Assembly: GCF_011174775.1 (NCBI RefSeq)
Contig: NZ_JAANHS010000019.1
Location: 1-47,894 of the forward strand
DNA from: Rhodobacter calidifons
GTDB lineage: Bacteria > Pseudomonadota > Alphaproteobacteria > Rhodobacterales > Rhodobacteraceae
Direction: 5' to 3'
DNA length: 47,894 nucleotides
In this document: in pieces, positions 1-8,050 of the stretch
How positions within the stretch are numbered: position 1 is the stretch's first letter
Layout of the letters: the number at the start of each line of letters is the position of its first letter
The notes under the pieces: generated by a model
Told to the model about the DNA's origin: nothing
Databases searched by the model: none
The model's input: the letters and a program-made list of their open reading frames with translations, nothing else
Translations under genes and position numbers: made by a program

Positions 1-209
1 GCCCGCCGTGGCTGCATGATCAGGCCCTGACCTCTCCGAGGGTCGGCGCTCCTACACCACGTCGTGGGACACTATCGTAGCTTTCTGCTTCAAGCAGTGA
101 TGTGCGACTCTTCACCCGACGGTTTCACCTGTCCGGCAGGGTTGCGGAGAAACCGATACTTCGGCACATTCGCCGCAAGGTTGAGATCACAAGAAGGGCG
201 GCAATCCTG
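1..209. other. Left-edge stretch without a supported gene
   Basis: I find no convincing gene start or end in these bases. A short open frame (about 20-100, encoding a peptide ending SYTTSWDTIV...KQ) has no recognisable start. From memory, the segment around 50-80 resembles sequence found just after IS256-type transposase stop codons, so a clipped insertion-sequence end at the window edge is possible. No inverted repeat can be shown here, so this is only a suspicion. Confidence 0.25.
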
Positions 210-1067
210 ATGGCGAGCAGCGTGAAGAAGGCCGTCAAGACGCTCAAGCTGCTGGGCAGACGCAAGCGCTGCCTGGGTCCGATCCACCGTTTCGACCGCC
301 GGTCGGATGCGACGGGAAACGTGCAGCGCAGCGGGATCCGGGGCGGGATGCTGAAGACGAGCATCGACAGCTTTCTTGACGCGCCGGGCCTGAAGGACCG
401 GATGATCGCCTCGGAACTGCGGGTGCGCCCGGACGAGGCGAAGCGCATCTATTTCAACTGGAACCTGCCCGCCTTCCTTTGGGAGGCGATCCTGACCTCG
501 AAGACGCTTCAGGCGGCGATGACCGATTATCTGGGGCCAAGGGTCCGGCTGGACGACCTTTACGTCAAGTCGGTGATGGACGGGCTGAACGCCACGGCGG
601 AAGGCTGGCACGACGACAATGTCGGCTACCGGGTCAAGGTGTTCATGGTCTTCGACACCGAGGGCAATCCGTCCGGCACGGTGGTTGTCCCGACCGAGCG
701 TCCGCATCTTTATGACATCCGGATCAAGGACGAAATCTCGCGGTTCCTGTTCAAGCCGAAGACGGATGAGCGTGAAGGAGCGGTGCGGGTGGCCTATCAG
801 CCGGGGGACTGCCTGGTCTTCGATACCAACATCCCGCACCGGGGGGATTATCACAGCGGCCAGGGCATCCGCTATTGCGTGGTGGCCGAGTTCATCCACC
901 GCGACAAGGCCAACGCGCTGCGGGGACTTGCGCCCTGCGGGCCGGGGCAATCGCTGCACCGCATCCGGATTCCGGCGCTGTCGGGCGTGGATGTCCGCAA
1001 TCACCCGCTGATCGACCCTGACATTCTTGAGGCCGACGGCGACGGGTGGCTTTGCGGCTACAGGTAG
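210..1067 (+). CDS. 2OG-Fe(II) oxygenase-like protein (phytanoyl-CoA dioxygenase-like)
   Basis: This encodes about 285 residues that look like a double-stranded beta-helix iron dioxygenase. The sequence shows a WHDD segment that can supply the His-x-Asp iron ligands, a downstream DTNIPHRGDYHSG segment carrying the distal His, and an Arg in QGIRYCVV placed where such enzymes bind 2-oxoglutarate. The substrate is unknown. I chose the ATG at 210 because AAGAAGGG lies about 11 bases upstream. A GTG at 102 in the same frame would add 36 basic residues without a clear Shine-Dalgarno sequence. The gene stands alone and converges on the metallo-hydrolase, whose stop lies 12 bases away. The fold assignment is moderately secure. 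The reaction is not. Confidence 0.6.
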   Translation: MASSVKKAVKTLKLLGRRKRCLGPIHRFDRRSDATGNVQRSGIRGGMLKTSIDSFLDAPGLKDRMIASELRVRPDEAKRIYFNWNLPAFLWEAILTSKTLQAAMTDYLGPRVRLDDLYVKSVMDGLNATAEGWHDDNVGYRVKVFMVFDTEGNPSGTVVVPTERPHLYDIRIKDEISRFLFKPKTDEREGAVRVAYQPGDCLVFDTNIPHRGDYHSGQGIRYCVVAEFIHRDKANALRGLAPCGPGQSLHRIRIPALSGVDVRNHPLIDPDILEADGDGWLCGYR

Positions 1068-1079
1068 CTCCCGGAAGGG

Positions 1080-1778
1080 TCAGATTCCGATCGGCTCCAG
1101 CACCTGCGGCTCGATCACCTCGATCCCCGGCGGCAGGCCCGCCTTCAGCGCGCTGGCGTCCTGGGCGAGGATGCCGAAGGTCCGGTAGTGGCAGGGGATC
1201 ACCCAGCGGAAGTTGAACCATTTCCGCGCGGCCCAGGCGGCGCGTTCCATGTCCATCGTGTAATGCCCGCCGCAGGACAGGATGCCGATGTCGGGCTGGT
1301 GGTATTCGGCCATCCAGGCCATGTCGGCCATGATGTCGGTATCGCCCGAGAGATAGATCGTGTGGCCTTCGCCGGCGATCATGAATCCTGCGGCAGACCC
1401 GGCGGGCAGAAGGCCCTTGCCGCCAAAGTCGATGCTGGCCGAATGCGAGGCGTTGACCATGGTGACCTTCGCTCCGCCAAGGGTCAGCGTGCCGCCCTTG
1501 CCGAAGCCCAGGGCGTCGCAGAGGTCGTTCGCGTTCATCCATTCCGAGAGTTCATGGATGCAATGCACCTTGATTCCCAGTTGCTTCGCCAGCCGCGCGG
1601 CGTCCGAGGCATGGTCGCCGTGGGCATGGGTCAGCAGGATGTGCGTGGCGCCCTGAACCGCCCGATCCTCCTGCCCGGCGGGGAACATCGGGTTGCCGGT
1701 CAGCCAGGGGTCCACAAGCAGCACTGCCTCTTCGATTTCGATGCGAAAGCCGGAATGGCCAAGCCAGGTGATCTGCAT
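1080..1778 (-). CDS. UPF0173-type metal-dependent hydrolase (metallo-beta-lactamase fold)
   Basis: This is a 232-residue single-domain metallo-beta-lactamase-fold protein. It begins MQITWLGHSGFRI, a start typical of the UPF0173/YtkL family. The zinc motif HAHGDH is at residues 51-56, followed by an NASHSAS segment, a SGDTDI segment with the bridging Asp, and a late PCHYRTFG His, which completes the ligand set in order. The physiological substrate of the family is not established. The ATG at 1778 is preceded by GAAGGAC. An earlier in-frame start would add 26 residues unlike the family. It is divergent from the ceramidase-like gene, with about 64 bases between the starts. The fold is certain and the role unknown. 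Confidence 0.85.
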   Translation of the reverse strand: MQITWLGHSGFRIEIEEAVLLVDPWLTGNPMFPAGQEDRAVQGATHILLTHAHGDHASDAARLAKQLGIKVHCIHELSEWMNANDLCDALGFGKGGTLTLGGAKVTMVNASHSASIDFGGKGLLPAGSAAGFMIAGEGHTIYLSGDTDIMADMAWMAEYHQPDIGILSCGGHYTMDMERAAWAARKWFNFRWVIPCHYRTFGILAQDASALKAGLPPGIEVIEPQVLEPIGI

Positions 1779-1842
1779 GGATGTGTCCTTCGTCTTGTCT
1801 GAATGGCCCGCTACCATCCCCGACTGACAGAAGGATGACAAC

Positions 1843-2496
1843 ATGTTCCAGCCCATCGACGCCTATTGCGAGCGGACCTCCGCGGCCTACTGGGCCGAGC
1901 CGGTGAATGCGCTGACCAATGCGGCCTTCCTGATCGCGGCCTTTGTCATGTGGCGGCGGACGCATGGGCTGCCCATGGCGCGGGCGATGTGCGTGGTGCT
2001 GGCGGTGATCGGGGTGGGGTCGTATCTGTTCCACACCCATGCCAACGGGCTGACGGCGGCCCTGGACGTGGGGCCGATCCTGATCTTCATCCTGGTCTAC
2101 ATCTTTGCCGCGACAAGGGATCTGATGGCCTTCGGGCCGTGGTGGGCGGCGGCGGCGGTGGTGGCCTTCTTCCCTTATGCCGCGCTCATGGTGCCGGTCC
2201 TTTCGAGCCTCATGCCCTTCCTTGGCTCATCCGCCGGCTATGCCCCGATCCCGGTCCTGATCCTCGCCTATGCGGCGGGGCTGCGGCGCCGCGCGCCCGC
2301 CACGGCGCGGGGCATGGCGCTGGGGGCGGCGATTCTGGTCGTCAGCCTGACCTTCCGCACGCTGGACGGGCCGCTGTGCGAGGCCTTGCCGCTGGGCACG
2401 CATTTCCTGTGGCATCTCCTGAACGGTCTGATGCTGGGCTGGATGATCGAGGTCTACCGCCGCCACATGCTTGCGAAGGCCCTGCCCCCCGGCTAA
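1843..2496 (+). CDS. Ceramidase-family integral membrane protein
   Basis: This is a 217-residue, highly hydrophobic protein with about six to seven membrane segments. It carries the CREST-superfamily (alkaline ceramidase) signature in order: an N-terminal segment with CERT and EPVNALTN, a YLFHTHAN segment with an early His, an LDVGP Asp, and a C-terminal THFLWHLLNG His pair. In characterised relatives these residues coordinate zinc and hydrolyse amide-linked lipids. In bacteria the substrate is usually unproven, and sphingolipid or ornithine-type lipid amides are possible. The gene ends 27 bases before gatC and may be cotranscribed, although no functional link to transamidation is evident. 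Confidence 0.75.
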   Translation: MFQPIDAYCERTSAAYWAEPVNALTNAAFLIAAFVMWRRTHGLPMARAMCVVLAVIGVGSYLFHTHANGLTAALDVGPILIFILVYIFAATRDLMAFGPWWAAAAVVAFFPYAALMVPVLSSLMPFLGSSAGYAPIPVLILAYAAGLRRRAPATARGMALGAAILVVSLTFRTLDGPLCEALPLGTHFLWHLLNGLMLGWMIEVYRRHMLAKALPPG

Positions 2497-2523
2497 ACGG
2501 AGCGAAACCGCAAGGGGGGCCCC

Positions 2524-2811
2524 ATGGCCATTGACATCGACACCGCGCGCAAGGTGGCAAGGCTGGCGCGCATCCGGGTTGAGGACGCCGACCTGCCGAA
2601 GCTGGCAGAGCAGCTGTCCGGCATCCTGGGCTTCATGGAGCAGCTGAACGAGGTGGACGTGACCGGGGTGGAGCCGATGGTCAGCGTCACGCCGATGCGG
2701 CTGAAGCGGCGGGCGGATGTGGTGACGGATGGCAACATCCAGGCCCAGGTGCTGAAGAACGCGCCCGATGCGCGCGAGGGGTTCTTTGCCGTGCCGAAGG
2801 TGGTGGAATGA
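2524..2811 (+). CDS. gatC: Asp/Glu-tRNA amidotransferase subunit C
   Basis: This is the 95-residue small subunit of the GatCAB transamidase, which converts mischarged Glu-tRNA(Gln) (and Asp-tRNA(Asn)) to the amide form in the cytoplasm. The N-terminal segment [13 protein letters not shown], the central [22 protein letters not shown] and the closing [16 protein letters not shown] are family hallmarks. The stop codon overlaps the gatA start in an ATGA arrangement, which indicates translational coupling. gatB is not in the window. In many alphaproteobacteria it lies elsewhere. Confidence 0.95.
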   Translation: MAIDIDTARKVARLARIRVEDADLPKLAEQLSGILGFMEQLNEVDVTGVEPMVSVTPMRLKRRADVVTDGNIQAQVLKNAPDAREGFFAVPKVVE

Positions 2812-4301
2812 GCGCGAAAGTGACCGGTGCAAATTCGTGGACCATCGCGGCGGCGCGAGATGCCTTGCGCAAGGGCGAGATCAGCGCGGTCGATCTGACC
2901 ATGTCCTGCCTCGCGGCGATCGACGCGGGCGACGCACTAAACGCCTTCGTCCACAAGACCCCCGAGATCGCGCTGGAGCAGGCGCGCGCGGCGGATGCCC
3001 GGCTGAAGGGGGGCGATGCCCCGGCGATGTGCGGGATTCCGCTGGGGATCAAGGACCTGTTCTGCACCAGGGGGGTGCCCAGCCAGGCCGCCTCGAACAT
3101 CCTGCGGGGGTTCAGGCCGGAGTATGAGTCCACCGTGACCGCCAAGCTGTTCGAGGCGGGCGCGGTGATGCTGGGCAAGCTGAACATGGACGAATTCGCC
3201 ATGGGCTCGTCGAACGAGACCTCGTGCTATGGCAACGCGGTGAACCCCTGGAAGGTGGACGACCGGCTGCTGACGCCGGGCGGATCCTCGGGTGGGTCGG
3301 CGGCGGCGGTGGCGGCAGACCTCTGCCTTGGCGCGACGGGGACGGATACCGGCGGGTCGATCCGGCAGCCTGCGGCCTTTACCGGCATTGTGGGGATCAA
3401 GCCGACCTATGGCCGCGTCAGCCGGTGGGGGATCGTGGCCTTCGCCTCCTCGCTGGATCAGGCGGGGCCGATGACCAAGACGGTCCGCGATGCGGCGATC
3501 ATGCTGGGTGCGATGGCGGGCCACGACCCGAAGGATTCCACCAGCGCAGACATTCCGGTGCCGGATTTCGAGGCCGCGCTGACCGGCGACATCCGGGGCA
3601 AGGTGATCGGCATCCCCAAGGAATACCGGATGGACGGGATGCCGGGGGAGATCGAGGCTCTCTGGGCGCGCGGGATCGAGATGATGCGCGATGCCGGGGC
3701 GGAGGTGCGGGACATAAGCCTGCCGCACACGAAATACGCGCTGCCCGCCTACTATGTGATTGCCCCGGCCGAGGCGTCCTCGAACCTCGCCCGCTATGAC
3801 GGGGTGCGCTATGGCCACCGGGCGAAGCTGGCGGCAGGCGACGGCATCACCGAGATGTACGAGAAGACCCGGGCCGAAGGCTTCGGCCCCGAGGTGCAGC
3901 GGCGGATCATGGTGGGGACCTATGTGCTGTCGGCGGGGTTCTACGACGCCTATTACAACCGCGCGCGCAAGGTCAGGGCGCTGATCAAGCGCGACTTCGA
4001 GACGGTGTTCGCGCAGGGCGTGGATGCGATCCTGACTCCGGCCACCCCGAGCGCGGCCTTCGGGCTGGGAGAGATGGCCGACGCCGACCCGGTGAAGATG
4101 TATCTCAACGACGTCTTCACGGTGACGGTGAACCTGGCCGGGTTGCCGGGGATCTCGGTTCCGGTCGGGCTGGACGGGCAGGGGTTGCCTTTGGGGTTGC
4201 AACTGATCGGGCGGCCCTGGGAGGAAGCAGACTTGCTGAATTACGCACATGTGTTGGAAAGCCGGGCCGGCTTTGTGGCCAAAGCCGGGAAATGGTGGTA
4301 A
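2808..4301 (+). CDS. gatA: Asp/Glu-tRNA amidotransferase subunit A
   Basis: This is the 497-residue amidase subunit that releases ammonia from glutamine and passes it to GatB. The amidase-signature catalytic elements are all present: Lys in [10 protein letters not shown] (about residue 82), the Gly/Ser-rich [13 protein letters not shown] (about 158-170) with the cis-Ser, and the nucleophile Ser in [13 protein letters not shown] (about residue 184). The length is normal for the family. The start overlaps the gatC stop by four bases (ATGA), so the pair is one operon. The organism probably makes Gln-tRNA indirectly, as is normal for alphaproteobacteria. Confidence 0.96.
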   Translation: MSAKVTGANSWTIAAARDALRKGEISAVDLTMSCLAAIDAGDALNAFVHKTPEIALEQARAADARLKGGDAPAMCGIPLGIKDLFCTRGVPSQAASNILRGFRPEYESTVTAKLFEAGAVMLGKLNMDEFAMGSSNETSCYGNAVNPWKVDDRLLTPGGSSGGSAAAVAADLCLGATGTDTGGSIRQPAAFTGIVGIKPTYGRVSRWGIVAFASSLDQAGPMTKTVRDAAIMLGAMAGHDPKDSTSADIPVPDFEAALTGDIRGKVIGIPKEYRMDGMPGEIEALWARGIEMMRDAGAEVRDISLPHTKYALPAYYVIAPAEASSNLARYDGVRYGHRAKLAAGDGITEMYEKTRAEGFGPEVQRRIMVGTYVLSAGFYDAYYNRARKVRALIKRDFETVFAQGVDAILTPATPSAAFGLGEMADADPVKMYLNDVFTVTVNLAGLPGISVPVGLDGQGLPLGLQLIGRPWEEADLLNYAHVLESRAGFVAKAGKWW

Positions 4302-4332
4302 GGGGCGGCGAAAGACACCCATCGAGGCACTG

Positions 4333-5121
4333 ATGAGCCGAACCTTCCGTCCTGCCGCTGGCGCCACATTTGCTGCACTGATCCTGTCGGCCTGCACACC
4401 GACGACCACCGATACGGGGTCGGGCGTCGGCTTTCAGGACTATAACAGCTATATCCGCGGTGCGTCCGCCGGTCCGGTCGGCGCGCCGGTCGTCGTTCCT
4501 CCGCCGGGGGGCGGGTTCGATCCGGCCGCCGCCGCCGCCGCCATCGACCGCGCGCAAGGGATCAGCCCGGTGACGCCGGTCGCACCCGTGGCGCCCGTCG
4601 CGTCGGCCCCGGTGGCACCGGTGGCCCAGGCGGCCCCGGTTGTCGCGTCTTCGACCGCAACGAACAGTTCGGCCCGCCCGCGCGGTGGACCGCCGGCCGG
4701 GATCAAGGTGGAATCGGGCGAGGTTGCCAGCCACACCGGGATTTCGGACGAACAGGATTTCAGCGCGGTGGCGTCGCGCGAGACCATCGAAAGCGACGCC
4801 GAACGGATCGCGCGGAACCGGGCCGAATATGTGGTCGTGCAGCCGAAGGACCTGCCGACCCGCCCGGGCGACACCGGCCCGAACATCGTGGAATTCGCCC
4901 TGGCCACCAAACATGCCCCGGGCGTGCAGATGTACCGGCGGTCGGGCCTTGGGGTCCGCGACAGCAATGCGGCCTGCGCCAAATATGCCTCTTCGGACAA
5001 GGCGCAGCAGGATTTCCTGGCCAAGGGCGGGCCGGAACGGGACCGGATGGGCCTTGATCCCGATGGCGACGGTTTCGCCTGCGCCTGGGATCCGCGCCCC
5101 TTCCGCACCGCCTTGCAGTGA
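4333..5121 (+). CDS. Excalibur-domain lipoprotein
   Basis: This is a 262-residue predicted lipoprotein. A short signal peptide ends in the lipobox LSAC (Cys21). Next comes a long Pro/Ala/Val-rich low-complexity linker (about 45-120). The C-terminal end carries an excalibur-type motif with LDPDGDGFACAWDP, a putative calcium-binding loop flanked by cysteines. Proteins of this layout are envelope-attached, but their role is not known. I chose the ATG at 4333 because an upstream in-frame start at 4249 would lie inside gatA and precede the signal peptide. The stop overlaps the GTG of the amidase gene (GTGA), suggesting coupled expression with a cell-wall enzyme. Confidence 0.8.
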   Translation: MSRTFRPAAGATFAALILSACTPTTTDTGSGVGFQDYNSYIRGASAGPVGAPVVVPPPGGGFDPAAAAAAIDRAQGISPVTPVAPVAPVASAPVAPVAQAAPVVASSTATNSSARPRGGPPAGIKVESGEVASHTGISDEQDFSAVASRETIESDAERIARNRAEYVVVQPKDLPTRPGDTGPNIVEFALATKHAPGVQMYRRSGLGVRDSNAACAKYASSDKAQQDFLAKGGPERDRMGLDPDGDGFACAWDPRPFRTALQ

Positions 5122-5834
5122 TCCTGACGCATCCGTCGCCGAATTTCGGGGACCGGCGGGGCAGGCGGGTCGAACTGGTGGTGCTGCACTACACCGCGAT
5201 GTCCAGCTGTGCCGCGGCGCTGGAGCGGCTGTGCGATCCTGAGGCCGAGGTTTCCGCGCATTACCTGATCGACACGGACGGCACGGTGCTGTCGCTGGTC
5301 GATGAGGCGCATCGTGCCTGGCATGCCGGGGCGGGGGCCTGGGCCGGCGCAGAGGATGTGAACGCGCGCTCGATCGGGATCGAACTGGCCAATCCGGGCG
5401 ACCGGCCCTTTCCCGAGCCGCAGATGCAGGCGCTTGAAGCACTTCTGGCCGATGTTCTGGCGCGGCACCGCCTGTCGCCGCAGGCGGTGATCGCGCACAG
5501 CGACATGGCGCCCGAGCGCAAGGGCGATCCCGGCCCGCGGTTCGACTGGCGGCGGCTGGCCTTGCAGGGTCTGTCGGTCTGGCCCGATCTGCCGGCGGCC
5601 CCCCCACCCCCTCCCTCCCCCACGCGGGGGGAGGAAGGCGCCCTGCCGGACATGGCGGGCTTTCTGGCCGACCTTGCCGCTTTCGGCTATCCGCAGGCGG
5701 CGCCGGAGGTGCTGCTGACGGCCTTTCGCCTGCGCTTTCGGCCCTGGGGCCGGGGGCCGCTGGCCGCATCGGATTGCGCCGTTGCAGCGAGCCTTGCGCG
5801 GATTGCGGTTGACGCAGGGCGCGACGGTGCCTAA
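5118..5834 (+). CDS. N-acetylmuramoyl-L-alanine amidase (amidase_2 / AmiD-like)
   Basis: This 238-residue zinc amidase cleaves the bond between N-acetylmuramate and L-Ala in peptidoglycan or its fragments. Zinc-ligand regions are visible in order: VVLHYTAM near residue 25, DEAHRAWHAG near 60, and VIAHSDMAPERKGDPGPRF near 130. There is no signal peptide, so a cytoplasmic muropeptide-recycling role (AmpD-like) is as likely as an envelope role. The start is GTG, overlapping the lipoprotein stop. One oddity is a Pro-rich insertion (about residues 162-172) encoded by a GC palindrome related to an intergenic repeat further along the window. The 3' end of the gene contains the rnpB promoter. Confidence 0.88.
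   Translation: MILTHPSPNFGDRRGRRVELVVLHYTAMSSCAAALERLCDPEAEVSAHYLIDTDGTVLSLVDEAHRAWHAGAGAWAGAEDVNARSIGIELANPGDRPFPEPQMQALEALLADVLARHRLSPQAVIAHSDMAPERKGDPGPRFDWRRLALQGLSVWPDLPAAPPPPPSPTRGEEGALPDMAGFLADLAAFGYPQAAPEVLLTAFRLRFRPWGRGPLAASDCAVAASLARIAVDAGRDGA
5600..5634. repeat. GC-rich palindromic repeat inserted in frame in the amidase gene
   Basis: A C-tract arm and a G-tract arm form a hairpin (CTCCCCC at 5615-5621 pairing with GGGGGAG at 5627-5633). The element shares its CCCCCACCCCC lead and its C/G-arm plan with the intergenic copy at 13791-13830. Here it is read as a run of prolines followed by SPTRGEEG without breaking the frame. The similarity is by eye. An origin as a dispersed repeat is inferred. 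Confidence 0.6.
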
Positions 5835-5837
5835 CTC
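5809..5837 (+). promoter_or_regulatory. Sigma-70 promoter of rnpB
   Basis: A -35 box TTGACG (5809-5814), a 17-base spacer and a -10 box TAACTC (5832-5837) end about five bases before the first base of the RNase P RNA helix P1 at 5842. The promoter lies inside the last codons of the amidase gene. Confidence 0.75.
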
Positions 5838-5841
5838 GACC

Positions 5842-6251
5842 TTGCGCGGAGGGCTGGATGGCCGCGGCCCCGGATCATGTCCGGGGTCGAGGAAAGTCCG
5901 GACTCCCGTTGGCAAGGGTGCCGGGTAACGCCCGGCGGGGGCAACCCCAGGGAAAGCGCCACAGAGAAGAGACTGCTCTGCATGCAGGGCGATGGTGAAA
6001 CGGTGGGGCAAGAGCCCACCGCGGGACTGGCAACAGGACCGGCACGGCAAGCCCCACCCGGAGCAATGCCAAATAGGGGCCTCGCGCGGGGGCTGGTCCC
6101 GGGTCAGGCCCGGGATACCGCCCGCAGGGATGCCAACGCCCGAGAGGCCCGGGTTGGCAGCTTGACCGCCGCGGTAACGCGGTTGGCAGAGGAATGGTCA
6201 TCCACGGGTTTCGGCCCGGGACAGAATCCGGCTTACAGGCTCTCCGCGCAA
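5842..6251 (+). ncRNA. rnpB: RNase P RNA (bacterial class A)
   Basis: This is the catalytic RNA that trims the 5' leaders of pre-tRNAs. The ends form a perfect ten-base P1 helix: TTGCGCGGAG at 5842-5851 pairs with CTCCGCGCAA at 6242-6251. The universally conserved GAGGAAAGTCCGGACTC block lies at about 5888-5904. The core GGTGAAACGGTGGGGCAAGA region is near 5993-6012, and the 3' conserved ACAGAATCCGGCTTACAGGC block is at about 6221-6240. The length of about 410 bases fits alphaproteobacterial members. It has its own promoter and sits between the amidase gene and rpmG. Confidence 0.95.
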
Positions 6252-6277
6252 TTCGGCCACGGCGGCCGGTTTCGCGG

Positions 6278-6305
6278 TTGACTCTGCCGTCTGCTTGGCT
6301 AAAAG
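6278..6305 (+). promoter_or_regulatory. Candidate sigma-70 promoter of rpmG
   Basis: TTGACT (6278-6283), a 16-base spacer and TAAAAG (6300-6305) lie about 58 bases before the rpmG start codon, just downstream of the RNase P RNA. Box matches and location support it. It was not tested against alternatives. Confidence 0.5.
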
Positions 6306-6363
6306 GCGGGCTTCAAGGATTTGACCGGGGGCCGCTGGATTCCCCGATGCAGAGGAAACAACC

Positions 6364-6531
6364 ATGGCAAAGCCCGCCACCATCAAGATCCGCCTGAACT
6401 CGACCGCGGGCACGGGTCACTTCTATGTGACCAAGAAGAATGCCAAGACGATGACCGAGAAGATGGTCGTCAGGAAATATGACCCCGTGAAGCGGGAGCA
6501 TGTCGAGTACAAGGAAGGCAAGATCAAGTAG
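6364..6531 (+). CDS. rpmG: 50S ribosomal protein L33
   Basis: This is a 55-residue basic protein starting [20 protein letters not shown] and ending EYKEGKIK, a clear L33 of the alphaproteobacterial type. It lacks the CxxC zinc pairs, so it is the cysteine-free form. L33 sits near the E site of the large ribosomal subunit. It has its own candidate promoter upstream and a strong intrinsic terminator 25 bases after the stop, so it is monocistronic. Confidence 0.97.
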   Translation: MAKPATIKIRLNSTAGTGHFYVTKKNAKTMTEKMVVRKYDPVKREHVEYKEGKIK

Positions 6532-6555
6532 GATCGCGCCGGACCGAAGGTTCGG

Positions 6556-6590
6556 GGGCCGTGTCCGCAGGGACGCGGCCCTTTTCTTTT
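6556..6590 (+). terminator. Intrinsic terminator of rpmG
   Basis: An 11-base stem (GGGCCGTGTCC at 6556-6566 with GGACGCGGCCC at 6571-6581, one G-U pair) and a four-base loop are followed by TTTTCTTTT. Confidence 0.9.
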
Positions 6591-6604
6591 GCGCAGACGC
6601 CCCC

Positions 6605-7135
6605 ATGTCATGCGGCATGGCCCTCGACACCCTCAGCCTGCGCCGCGCCGTGCCCGCCGATCTGGCCGGGATCGATCGGCTTCTGGGCCGCAGCTACCCG
6701 CGGCTGCTGGCGCCGGACTATCCGCCTTCGACCCTGGTGCTGGCCGTGCCGCGCTTTGCCCGGGCGCAGCCGGCGCTTCTGGCCTCGGGCCGCTATTTCG
6801 TCGCCGAGGATCCGCAGGGCCGGATCCTCGCGGCAGGCGGCTGGTCGCGTCGCGATCCGGGCGGGGGGGCGCTGTCCGAGACGACCGGCCATGTGCGCCA
6901 TGTCGCGACCGATCCCCAGGCGGTGCGACAGGGCCTCGGGCGAATGGTGATGGCGCGGGTGTTCGAGGATGCGAAGGCTGCTGGGGTGACCCGGCTGAAC
7001 TGTCTTTCGACGCGGACGGCGGTGCCGTTCTACCGGGCGTTGGGCTTCCGGGCGGTGCAGCCGCTGGACCTGGTCTTGGGGCCGGGGATCACGTTCCCTC
7101 TGCTGCGGATGCTGCTGGACCTGCGGCAGAAATGA
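6605..7135 (+). CDS. GNAT-family N-acetyltransferase
   Basis: This is a 176-residue acetyl-CoA-dependent N-acetyltransferase of unknown substrate. It opens with a TLSLRRAVPADLAGIDRL segment (beta1-alpha1 of the fold). It then has a central VRHVATDPQAVRQGLGRMVMARVFEDA segment with the Q/RxxGxG acetyl-CoA pyrophosphate loop (QGLGRM) and a late PFYRALGFRAVQPLDLVL beta-strand pair. Two starts are possible, the ATGs at 6605 and 6617. Neither has a strong Shine-Dalgarno sequence. It lies downstream of the rpmG terminator, and its stop abuts the terminator hairpin of the convergent Bax inhibitor gene. Confidence 0.85.
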   Translation: MSCGMALDTLSLRRAVPADLAGIDRLLGRSYPRLLAPDYPPSTLVLAVPRFARAQPALLASGRYFVAEDPQGRILAAGGWSRRDPGGGALSETTGHVRHVATDPQAVRQGLGRMVMARVFEDAKAAGVTRLNCLSTRTAVPFYRALGFRAVQPLDLVLGPGITFPLLRMLLDLRQK

Positions 7136-7160
7136 AAAGGGCCGGTCCTGCGACCGGCCC
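7135..7160 (-). terminator. Intrinsic terminator of the Bax inhibitor gene
   Basis: A nine-base perfect stem (GGGCCGGTC at 7139-7147 with GACCGGCCC at 7152-7160) and a four-base loop are followed on the minus strand by TTTT. It touches the stop of the convergent GNAT gene. Confidence 0.8.
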
Positions 7161-7181
7161 CTTCCGCACCTGGTGCCCGCG

Positions 7182-7919
7182 TTATTCCCGATTGCCCAGG
7201 AATTGCAGCAGGAACATGAACAGGTTGATGAAGTCCAGATACAGGGTCAGCGCGCCCATGATCGCGGACTTGCCCAGCCATTCCTGGTCCATCGCCACCG
7301 CATGCTGGATGTAGTCGTTCTTGATCCGCTGCGTGTCGAAGGCGGTCAGACCCGCAAAGATCAGCACGCCGATCACCGAGATCGCGAAGGCCAGCGCCGA
7401 AGAGGCGAGGAACAGGTTCACGATCATCGCGACGATCAGGCCGATCAGACCCATCATCAGGAAGGTGCCCATTCCGCTGAGGTCGCGCTTGGTGGTGTAG
7501 CCGTACAGCGACAGGCCCGCGAAGGAGATCGCGGTGATCAGGAAGGTCTGCGCGATCGAGACGCCGGTGAAGACCTGGAAGATCCAGGCCAGCGACAGAC
7601 CCATCGCCGCCGCGAAGGCGTAGAAGAACAGCTGTGCCGCCGCCGCCGACATCCGGTTGACCAGCGCGCCGAAGGCAAAGACCATGATCAGCGGCAGGAA
7701 CATCGCGATCCAGCCGAGAATGGTCATCGACCCGGTCGCGGGGTTGCGCAGGATCGAGAACAGCTGGTCCGACGAACCGACCGCCCAGGCCACGCCGGCC
7801 GTAACCAGCATGGCCACGGACATCAGCCCGTAAACCTTGTTCATGTGGGCGCGAAGCCCTTCGTCGATCTGCGCGCGGGCGCCGACGCCTACGCTGCGGA
7901 TCGTGTCAACTTGAGCCAT
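7182..7919 (-). CDS. Bax inhibitor-1 / YbhL-YccA family membrane protein
   Basis: This is a 245-residue inner-membrane protein with about seven hydrophobic segments starting near residue 31 (VYGLMSVAMLVTAGVAW). The family signature is a C-terminal region with ALTLYLDFINLFMFLLQFLG. BI-1 relatives form pH-sensitive calcium leak channels. Bacterial members are linked to membrane-protein quality control by FtsH, but the role here is inferred. The ATG is preceded by GGAGG. The 5' UTR holds two hairpins that resemble the ybhL leader, and a promoter can be read upstream. Confidence 0.92.
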   Translation of the reverse strand: MAQVDTIRSVGVGARAQIDEGLRAHMNKVYGLMSVAMLVTAGVAWAVGSSDQLFSILRNPATGSMTILGWIAMFLPLIMVFAFGALVNRMSAAAAQLFFYAFAAAMGLSLAWIFQVFTGVSIAQTFLITAISFAGLSLYGYTTKRDLSGMGTFLMMGLIGLIVAMIVNLFLASSALAFAISVIGVLIFAGLTAFDTQRIKNDYIQHAVAMDQEWLGKSAIMGALTLYLDFINLFMFLLQFLGNRE

Positions 7920-7933
7920 GTGAAGCCTCCGAT

Positions 7934-7967
7934 GTTGTCCCTAAGGGCAACGCCGGGGGAACCGGCG
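7934..7967 (-). ncRNA. ybhL-leader-like 5' UTR element (candidate)
   Basis: Two adjacent hairpins lie 15 to 48 bases upstream of the Bax inhibitor start. One pairs across 7934-7951 with a bulged A and a UUA loop. The other pairs CGCCGG (7951-7956) with CCGGCG (7962-7967). From memory, Rfam describes a short ybhL leader upstream of this gene family in alphaproteobacteria. Position and gene context fit. Primary-sequence agreement could not be checked. Confidence 0.45.
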
Positions 7968-7982
7968 CGACCTCGTGCGTCG

Positions 7983-8011
7983 AATATCGGTATCGCACCG
8001 GCGCATTTCAA
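7983..8011 (-). promoter_or_regulatory. Candidate promoter of the Bax inhibitor gene
   Basis: On the minus strand, TTGAAA (8006-8011) and GATATT (7983-7988) are separated by 17 bases. This would start transcription just before the two leader hairpins. Confidence 0.5.
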
Positions 8012-8050
8012 GGATTTCCGGCCCGGTTCGGGCCGAAAACCGTCAACCTT

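Noticed and set aside
90..1004. Long minus-strand frame opposite the oxygenase-like gene
   Set aside because: The plus-strand frame has coherent iron and 2-oxoglutarate motifs. The minus frame has none and is a GC-rich shadow.
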